In this document: positions 56,865-64,000 of the stretch, piece by piece | Position numbering within the stretch: the stretch's first letter is position 1 | How the letters are laid out: each line of letters starts with the position of its first letter | Program-made: the position numbers and the translations under genes | The notes under the pieces: model-generated | What the model was told of the DNA's origin: nothing | What the model saw: only the letters and a program-made list of their open reading frames with translations | The model's database searches: none | Assembly: GCA_033807695.1 (NCBI GenBank) | Contig: CM066300.1 | Coordinates: forward strand, 1 to 64,000 | Length of the DNA: 64,000 nt | Reading direction: 5' to 3' | From: Daedaleopsis sinensis | Taxonomy: Eukaryota; Basidiomycota; Agaricomycetes; Polyporales; Polyporaceae

Positions 56865-58736
56865 ATGTTCGTGTCTCTTGATCAATTTAATATCAATGGA
56901 TCCTCGTATACTCACGCGTCACACCAGGTGAGAGACGGTATTGAACGCATGAAATCTCTCCTCGCGATTATGGAACATTTCTCCACCCCAATTCATCATA
57001 TTCCGGAAGAGGTTCTCACCACGATCTTTTCCCTTGCTCTCGACCGAGCCCCTCACCGTTTGCGCTCCGGGTATAACGCCGATTTCGATCCGGAACACCT
57101 TCTGGTCGCTCACAACTCACCGCTGCTTGTCATGTCCCACACTTGCAAGAGGTGGCGAGATATCGCCCTCCGCTTCCCAACATTTTGGACCCTCGTTGAT
57201 GGACGCAATATCGAACGTCTACGCGCATGCTTGTGTCGCTCTCAGTCCCTCCCCATCAATCTGTTCATCTCTACCCGCCAGGTACAAGAACTCCTAAGCA
57301 ATCTACAGAATGACATACATCGTGTCAATGACCTACACCTCTTGGTACACGAGGACTCTCGGCGTGATTCCCTCAGCGCAGAGACTCTTCATTTCACAGC
57401 CATCTTACCACTTCTGAAAGCGACGAATGCGCGCACTTTGAAAGTCACTTTTCAAGATCCTGAAACGGCGTTGGACTACGCTGTGTCCTCCGTCATTCTT
57501 TTTGGCAACCCGGAGTGCTTCCTGCAAGCTCTCGCAATCGAGGTGGCGTTCTGGGTCCCCGCCAATTCATTCCCCACTTTAACCCATCTCCGACTCCTCT
57601 GCGTCGACCAACAAACTTCCAAAACTTGCCCCCATATTTTGAAACTTCTTGCGAACTCACCAGCATTACGTCATTTGTCACTCTTCGGATTCGTCTGCAG
57701 CGATGCATTCCTGCCGTACAACCGACCCTCCACGCCCACTACCCTCCATCATCTCCGCTCTGCACACTTCGTCGGATGCGCGTGGTCCACGGTTCAGCTT
57801 CTACTCCAGGACCTCCGCTTTTCTTCCGAGGCCCTCGTGCACGTCACCGGGTTACTCGAGTGGGATGACTGGCCACGTGCGCCCATTCCCATCCTGGAGG
57901 ATCTTACGAGCATGGAGCTCGTCGTCTTTAAATTGGAGCTATCTCAGCTGATTGTCAGCCGTCCCGGCATGCGTGGAATCCTGATCCAAGGCGATCTTCT
58001 GTCCCAAGAATACGACTACCACGAATGGGCCGCGCAACTATTAACAGCGCTGTCTCACGCTACCATCACTTCTCTCCGACTTGGGGCTCCATGGAGGGAC
58101 TGGTGTCACTATAAGACTGACAACGAGGCCATACTACGCGCAGTACTGAGCCCTCTAGTCGACTTGGAGGAGCTCAGACTCTCCCTTGGCGATCCAAACT
58201 GGATATCCATCTTCATAGACGCGATTGCAGGTGCACTCTGTGAGCAGCCTGTACGCTGTCCTCGGCTCGCAGTGCTAGAGATCGAGATCATCAGCCCGGA
58301 CATCATCAACTCTGAGTCGGTTTTCGACTGGGACCTCACCAGCAGACACTTGGCTCCGTTTACGACCATGCTGGCTGAACGCGCACGCATGGGACACAAG
58401 CTCGGTCGGGTCGTGGTCGCGTGTGCATTCCCATCCTCGCCCGGCTTCGCATCCACGTTTGAAAGCTGGAGGGAGCTTGTGATGGATTTGGAGGTCAGAT
58501 GGGGGGATGCGTCGACCCCTGTCTGGGAGTTTGCAGTGCCGGGCGCGGGAGACTGCTTGGAGGGCATCGACGCCTACTGGGACTGCCAAGACTTACAGCC
58601 CGACTGCTACAAGCCGCAGTGCCAGCGATCTGCTGCATGTCCGATGCGGGCGATGAGGTACGCTTCTGCCTCCGTGTTGTTGAGCGGAGTGATAAGATGG
58701 GCTGACACGATTACTAGACGGGATTGGCCATTGTAG
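56865..58736 (+). CDS. F-box/LRR-like protein
   Basis: Single-exon frame of 623 codons with ATG at 56865. Residues ~45-60 read HIPEEVLTTIFSLALD, the start of an F-box-like domain, followed by VMSHTCKRWRDIALRFPTFW, the typical second half in mushroom F-box proteins. F-box domains bind Skp1 in SCF ubiquitin ligases. The remainder has irregular leucine-rich repeats (LTHLRLLCVD, LRHLSLFGFV, ITSLRLGAP, LEELRLSL), thought to bind substrate. The family-specific C-terminus is LEGIDAYWDCQDLQPDCYKP with Cys-rich ends. This is the only complete copy of three in the window. Specific target unknown. Confidence 0.8.
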   Translation: MFVSLDQFNINGSSYTHASHQVRDGIERMKSLLAIMEHFSTPIHHIPEEVLTTIFSLALDRAPHRLRSGYNADFDPEHLLVAHNSPLLVMSHTCKRWRDIALRFPTFWTLVDGRNIERLRACLCRSQSLPINLFISTRQVQELLSNLQNDIHRVNDLHLLVHEDSRRDSLSAETLHFTAILPLLKATNARTLKVTFQDPETALDYAVSSVILFGNPECFLQALAIEVAFWVPANSFPTLTHLRLLCVDQQTSKTCPHILKLLANSPALRHLSLFGFVCSDAFLPYNRPSTPTTLHHLRSAHFVGCAWSTVQLLLQDLRFSSEALVHVTGLLEWDDWPRAPIPILEDLTSMELVVFKLELSQLIVSRPGMRGILIQGDLLSQEYDYHEWAAQLLTALSHATITSLRLGAPWRDWCHYKTDNEAILRAVLSPLVDLEELRLSLGDPNWISIFIDAIAGALCEQPVRCPRLAVLEIEIISPDIINSESVFDWDLTSRHLAPFTTMLAERARMGHKLGRVVVACAFPSSPGFASTFESWRELVMDLEVRWGDASTPVWEFAVPGAGDCLEGIDAYWDCQDLQPDCYKPQCQRSAACPMRAMRYASASVLLSGVIRWADTITRRDWPL

Positions 58737-59330
58737 ACAACGTGGCGAGTGTATCGATTTTTGCACCAGTATAGTGAGACGTTTACCCTCTAACTATCAT
58801 GGACTCGCACTCATCTCAGTTCAAGCGGAACAGAATATCTCGGGAGTCCGCCACAGATTACAACAATGAAGATTGAATTTTTAGCTCGTTTATGTACCAC
58901 TCGCCCAAGATGTATCTCAGCTCCACGACAGACACTCCCCACACGGCCACTCGTTCACGGGTTGAAGGGGTTGCAAGCGTATTCACTCCTGAGAGTACGT
59001 GCCGAGGAGACACAGGGGACGACAGTGGACAAGGCTCACTGAACAGGACGCAGTACCAATTTGAGTGTGCGCGAGTCTCGCACACATGCCCTTTAGTAGG
59101 GATTATTGTCGTCAATGTGACGAGAAGCAGAACGAGAGGATGAACGTGCTAAGTATTGATTGTACTGATTGTCGACGCATCATCCTCCGAGATAGGCATC
59201 TGAACGCACGGCAGACTCGCATAGAGCACATGCAGAGACAGGGTAGCTCGGAGTCACCATGACCGGGACAACTGACGACTCGCGGCCCAGTGCAGATACA
59301 CTTTGCGATCCCCTACAACAACCACTGGCA
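58737..59330. other. F-box 3' flank (copy 4) and spacer
   Basis: 58731-58850 is the conserved flank seen at 26282, 39003 and 48265. Similarity to the 26.4 kb locus continues to about 58950. From there to 59330 nothing is recognisable. Confidence 0.6.
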
Positions 59331-61337
59331 TCATACAGGCATCACCCGGGCCACTTCCCCGACCGCGTCAGACTCGCGGTACAGCGCAAGAATCTCTGTA
59401 GCAAAGTCAGGTCGCGCGTCAGCGCAACTTCCCTTCAGTCCGAGTAGATGCAGAACCGAATCGGCACAAGACGCCATCTCACCTTCTTCCGGCTCTCCGC
59501 TATTCGAATCGAACCTGCCCCGCTCGAGACAGCGCTGGAGGCGGCGGTAGTACTCGCCCGGGAGACGCTCCACGCGGCACCCATATCGTCCTCCAGCACC
59601 TTCGGGCCACGAATTGCGTTCGGCGACGCGCCACAGTCGAGCCTCCGCCCCTCCATAATACGCCCACCCGATGCAATCCGGGTTCATGTCTGTCTCCCTG
59701 CGTGAGGCCGGGCATGCGTTCCCGACGTCACAGACGTCATGGTAACCGTCCTGGGGGTCTTCATGGTCGGGTAGTAAGGGGACCAATCGGAAACCGCCGC
59801 GGGGCAGGTGGAGCGCGAAGAACTTGAGGGTCGGGATCGCGCGTGCGCACTGGTCGGGGAGAGCGGGGTTCCATTCGCCGGCGGTCATCAATGAGCCGTT
59901 AGCGTGCCAGTGGAGGCCGAGGTAGAGGAGCGGGAGCGTGTTGAGGGCGGCGAGGGTGTTTTCCTGCGCGGATGGACGAGTTAGCCACCAATCAGGATTC
60001 TATCATGCCCGTAGACGTCGCGAATTGAGACGTACGAGCCATGGACAGTTGAGGCCCGTCTTGGGTTCATTCCGTCTCCTCATGAGGGAGATCTTCAGAT
60101 CGAGATAGCGCAGACGGGGCGCATGCGCTGGCATATCTCGCCAGAAGTCCGCGGGGACAGCCTCGTGCTCAAGGCAGAGCTGCACCCATACAGGAGAGGC
60201 GGAGCGGAGAATGTTGTGCAGCATTGCCGGGTGGTCCCGGTCATTGAAGGAGTCGGGGAGCAGCAAGGATGTATGGAGGTGATACACCGGGCGCACCTCG
60301 ACCGGATGGGGCACGGAGAAGCATAAGTAGTAGATGTCTGACATGCTTATGTCAAGAGAGCAGAGCGGTGGCCACTGCACAGGGAAGGTGGTTGCCGATG
60401 GAGAGTAAAAAGGGTCCGATGGTTCGTGACGAAGCGGGGCATAGAGGTTCTGTGGAGCGAGCGAGAGAAGCTCGATGTTGGGACAATAGCCAACCAGGTG
60501 GTGGATGGCATAGGGCGGCGGCCCTGCCAGGTCGTCGAGAGTTAAGTACAATCGCCGGATGCTGGGGCACGGCGATCGGTGGTGGGACAGTATGGCCCAT
60601 GCGCCCAAGCAGGCAGCACGGTCAATGAACTTGATTTCGACCGTGTGGAGATTGGTGAATCGGGGCAAGACGTCAAGCAGGACAGGGAAAGAAGGGGCGC
60701 TGTCGATCTCCCAGTTCCACACGGGTTTGTGGCAGGTGAAGGAAAAGACACGGAGCTTGTTCCAGCGTGCTCGTCCAATATGCGCAAGCACGCCGGCATT
60801 GACCGTATCGAGGTCGACGAGTTGAAGACGACGGAGGTGGGGACCGGTCAGGGCAGCGAAGAAGTAGGTGCTGCATTGCATCCTTAAAATGATGTCGGTG
60901 CGAGCGTCAAGGATAAGAGCGCGAAGATTGAAGGTACGATGGAGGAGACCGATCAGGAGTTGGAGCGCATCTTCACTGCAGTAAACTAGCTCCTCGGTTT
61001 CATTGTACGATGATGCAAGCTTGTCGAGCTCTCTGTCTCCATAGAGAGCCCGACAGCTCACTTTCAGACTCTCGATGTGGTGAGCGCGCGGATTTGCGTC
61101 GTCAAGAACGTATCGGTGGAATGCACGGAGAGTATGCAAGTTCGAGATCACGGGCGAGGCTACGATCCTATTGATTGCAAAGTGGTTCAGACGTTTAGAT
61201 GTGAGGGCGAGGGGAAGAGCCTGCTTCCCGGATAGATGGCTGCAGATAATGCTAAGAACATCGTCATTGAGACCGGCGAGGCTGATACGATTCAGTGGGA
61301 GAAGTTGGCAGTGCAGAACATAGGAGCTGTGTAGCAT
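59331..61337 (-). CDS. F-box protein, second family
   Basis: ATG at 61337 (MLHSSYVLHCQLL). The F-box at residues ~18-50 reads SLAGLNDDVLSIICSHL and ALTSKRLNHFA. A Leu-rich repeat-like region follows (LRRLQLVDLDTVNAGVLAHI, LHTVEIKFIDR, IRRLYLTLDDLAG, YCPNIELLSLA). A GT-AG intron (donor after CPWL near 60039, acceptor near 59970) joins in frame to NTLAALNTLPLLYLGLHWHA and on to a stop at 59331. Unlike the other F-box proteins here it lacks the YWDCQDLQPDCYKP C-terminus; instead it ends with a segment rich in Arg, Glu and Tyr. Probable SCF substrate receptor; target unknown. Confidence 0.75.
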
Positions 61338-61881
61338 GATTAGGCTGGTCGAAGAACGCGGAAGCTTGTGAATGCCAGAGGAGCAGAGCGAGACACTTAC
61401 AACCTTGGTAACAGCCGCTCGCAGTAGGTAACACGTGCGACACATGAGGCCTGAGGCCTGAGGCCTGAGGCCTGAGGCCTGAGGCCTGAGGCCTGAGGCC
61501 TGAGGTACATAAGGCTCGCGTTTAGCGCTCCGAAGAAGTTGAGATCTTCTGGCCATGGTCCGGTACACGGCCCATACTGACCGTGGATGACAGCTCCTTC
61601 CGTCGGTCCTTTCTGTCTCTAAGCATGGTCTAAGACAGAAGATTTGCTACACATCCCCTACAATTGAGCTCGGGCTGTGTAGGGAGCTGACAATAAACAC
61701 CAACTTCGGGCAGTTCTGCATCGTTAGTTAGTGTGATGTGATAGTGCATTACAAGAAGATGAGGCGCAACTTCATGAAACTCGGTACAGAGCACGCTCAA
61801 CATACGGTTGAACGCGGCAGGGTCGCCAAGTTATGAGTTACGGCCCGCATAAAGAACAAGAGCACGAGCGTCCTACCAGGA
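61338..61881. other. Spacer between F-box gene and hydrolase copy 3
   Basis: Contains the 7-bp microsatellite. From about 61715 it is 3' flank of the hydrolase, homologous to 44810-44941. Confidence 0.5.
61446..61505. repeat. Microsatellite (GAGGCCT)8
   Basis: Eight perfect copies of the 7-bp unit plus a partial ninth, in the 5' region of the second-family F-box gene. Confidence 0.95.
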
Positions 61882-63386
61882 TCAATCCGCCTTGGCGAGG
61901 CTCAGCAGCCACTTCAACCCATCCTCCTCGTCGCTCATAATCTCTGCAGCGGCAGCAATCCCCGGGAACCAGTACAGCGTCCCATGCGCGCACCCCCGAT
62001 TCCTGCACCGCAAGCCAACCTGAGTGTAAGCGCGCGACTCGCCGCGGACAAATCCAGAGCACGTACCCCACAAGCCTCGTTGCGCACCCCGCCTCGCGCA
62101 GGAGCCTCTCGTACAGGACCCCCTCGTCCCGCAACGGGTCGCACTCCATGATCTGCAGGAACGCCGGGGGCAGGCCCGCATGCGTCTCCGCGAGGACGGG
62201 CGAGATACGCACGTCCGTCGGCGGCCCGTTGTACCCCGCTGCGTGCATCGGCAGAGGTAGAGTCAGCCGCAGTTGCAGCGGTCAGTGATCATCGTCGCGA
62301 TCGTATCCAGCTCGAACTCGGACTCACTGAAAGACTGGGCCATCGCCTTGCTGTTGACGAGCGGCGCATCCACGTTCTCCTCGTACGACCGCAGCTCCCC
62401 TCTGTACGACTCTGGCACGGCCTCGGGGTGGAGCAGGACGGGCTCGCGGAGGTACTGCCCAGTGAGCGCGTGTCTGTCTTTGTCCGCGAAGAACGGGTCG
62501 TACCGCGCGCGGAGGGCCGTAGCCGCCGCGATATTGCCACCTGCTGAGTCGCCGCCGACGAGGAAGCCTTTCGCGAGGGCCACGCGGAGTTCTTGAGCGT
62601 GGGTCGCGACCTACAGTGTGATTGAAGACATGAGAAAGCTACGGCGGAGCGACATGATGTGCGCCGTCACGCACCCATTTGAGCGCAGCGTAGCAGTCTT
62701 CGTGCGCGGTCGGGAACGTGTACTCCGGAACCAGCCTGGAGCGACAGTGGTGACGTCGCAAATCGTGATAGTAAGTGTCCAGCAGTGCATCGACGATCAT
62801 CACGACGGCTGTACCTATAGTCCACGTTGACGATCGCAAGTCGCAGCTTCACGCAGAGGGTGCGCAAGTGATTGTCGTCCATGTCAAGATCGCCGACGAT
62901 CCATCCTATGTTCTCGCGCCAGTCAGTTCTGGTGCTGCGAAACATGCATGTACAGAAGAGAAATTACGAGTAACGCTCACCTCCGCCATGGAACCAGACT
63001 AGCACGGGGAACGTCGTCGTCGAGTCATCCCCAGTAGGTACATAGGCCCGCACGGTGATCTCTTCGCCCTCGACGGGCACACGGTGGTCCTTGACAGTGT
63101 ACTCCGCATCTGAGAGGCAAGAGGCACACGCCCGTGTGCATGAGCATCCGAATGTACAACATCACGATAGCGCGAAGCGACCGGAACGTATAGTGCGTGC
63201 AGGCAGACACGTACCGTCTGGCAGACGAGGGACGAAGGACTGGCCGAACGGGGCAAGGGCTTCATTAGACAGCGCCCGGAAGTATGCGCCGAGCGAGACG
63301 CCCTCCGGGGGCGGGGGCGGGGGCGCGGTGTACTCCGGATGGGCCTTGAGCTGCGCGGCCATCTCGGGATCGAGCTTTAAGACCAT
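61882..63386 (-). CDS. HSL-type alpha/beta hydrolase, copy 3 (intact)
   Basis: ATG at 63386 (MVLKLDPEMAAQLKAHPEY), about seven exons, TGA at 61882-61884, giving about 340 residues as usual for the hormone-sensitive-lipase (bacterial-HSL-like) esterase group. Key motifs in order: WFHGGG (oxyanion hole, split by an intron after WFHGG), DYRLVPEYTFPTAHEDCYAA, VGGDSAGGNIAAA (nucleophile Ser), MECDPLRDEG (catalytic Asp) and GCAHGTLYWFPG (catalytic His). All three triad residues are present, and every splice junction tested keeps frame. No signal peptide is seen, so it is probably cytosolic. Substrate unknown; short-chain esters are likely. It is the only working member of the family here. Confidence 0.88.
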
Positions 63387-64000
63387 AGCGGTGCGAGTGG
63401 GCGTTGAGCGAAGGTTCTACGAAAGCGCAACGAGCGGAGAAGAAGTGATAGCAGTAGAACCAAGGCGTGCGTCGAGAATCTGCGATATTGCCCGATCGCA
63501 GTGCAGGCCTTTATAGCAAGCGGCAGATGGGGTTGCGATCTGCGACTCCGAGGACGACACGTACGAACCGCTAGTGGCGGGTCGACCTGGGAGAAGCGGA
63601 CACTGACTCATGATATAGTGTAAGTGACTAGGACCGACACTTAAGTTGACAGTTGACTCACATGGGCACTGTCGGGACCGAGAGAGCCGCGCTGTACAGA
63701 CATACTTATCCTTGCATAGCAGCGCACTCTACAGACATCTCCCATCAGTCAGTGTATCTCCTACAAATACTGAATAGCAGGTCATGAATGCTCAAAGGTC
63801 GGATACTTACTTCCAGGAAGGGTCTTGTGAACGAGCGCCAAGGGAGCCGCGGTGTGGGGCCAGTGCGCAAGAGGAATCGCGCAAATCCAAGTTACTGGCA
63901 GGCATGTCAGCTAAGCAAATGCTGCCAGTAATGCGCACACATCGAATGCGAACATACGCAGAACGGGGTCCATGGCAGAACGAAGAGGAGTATCAAATCG
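63387..64000. other. Upstream region of hydrolase copy 3
   Basis: The first ~100 bp is the probable promoter and 5' UTR. No gene is visible to the window end. Confidence 0.4.

Overview
The window looks like genomic DNA of a wood-decay type basidiomycete (Agaricomycetes, probably a polypore). Genes are split by many 45-65 nt introns with CTAAC-type branch sites. Families typical of such genomes are present: F-box/LRR-like proteins, OPT oligopeptide transporters, a DUF6698-like protein, an MFS siderophore transporter and HSL-type alpha/beta hydrolases. There is no bacterial, viral or plasmid signature.

Layout. (1) 1-8629: an AT-rich non-coding repeat, arranged as a ~7.8 kb palindrome (centre ~3898, GC-rich core) with a tandem ~2.25 kb unit; a further copy lies at 20494-22300. 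(2) 8630-19748: two large multi-exon minus-strand genes of unrecognised families, here called B (8633-13297) and A (13761-19748). A carries a ParB/DGQHR-like domain. Many of their introns contain a palindromic core, and two introns are expanded by tandem 84-bp or 73-bp units each carrying a GC-rich hairpin. The same hairpin module forms a four-member array upstream of A. (3) 19486-23310: a ~1010-bp segment (5' end of A plus its upstream hairpin array) is directly duplicated on either side of the AT-rich repeat copy; a DUF6698-like gene (C) starts 9 bp after the second copy. (4) 25.1-29.1 kb: minisatellite, F-box gene fragment and degenerate DNA. (5) 29094-35699: SH3-TBC (RabGAP-like) gene whose two catalytic fingers are substituted. 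(6) 36.8-39.0 kb: siderophore transporter pseudogene. (7) 39.2-64 kb: a duplicated neighbourhood made of two near-identical OPT genes in inverted orientation, three HSL-type hydrolase copies (one intact, two broken by different lesions, plus a fragment), two F-box family members, a further F-box gene and a stray copy of the TBC first exon.

How the parts fit. Right of 36 kb the window is a region of segmental duplication and gene decay around peptide transport (OPT) and ester hydrolysis. Left of 25 kb it is an unusual locus in which the A/B genes, palindromic introns, hairpin arrays and the AT-rich repeat are physically and mechanistically entangled: the repeat ends with the same bases where it cuts into the 3' end of B and into the duplicated 5' end of A. 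That locus is the best candidate for something undescribed.
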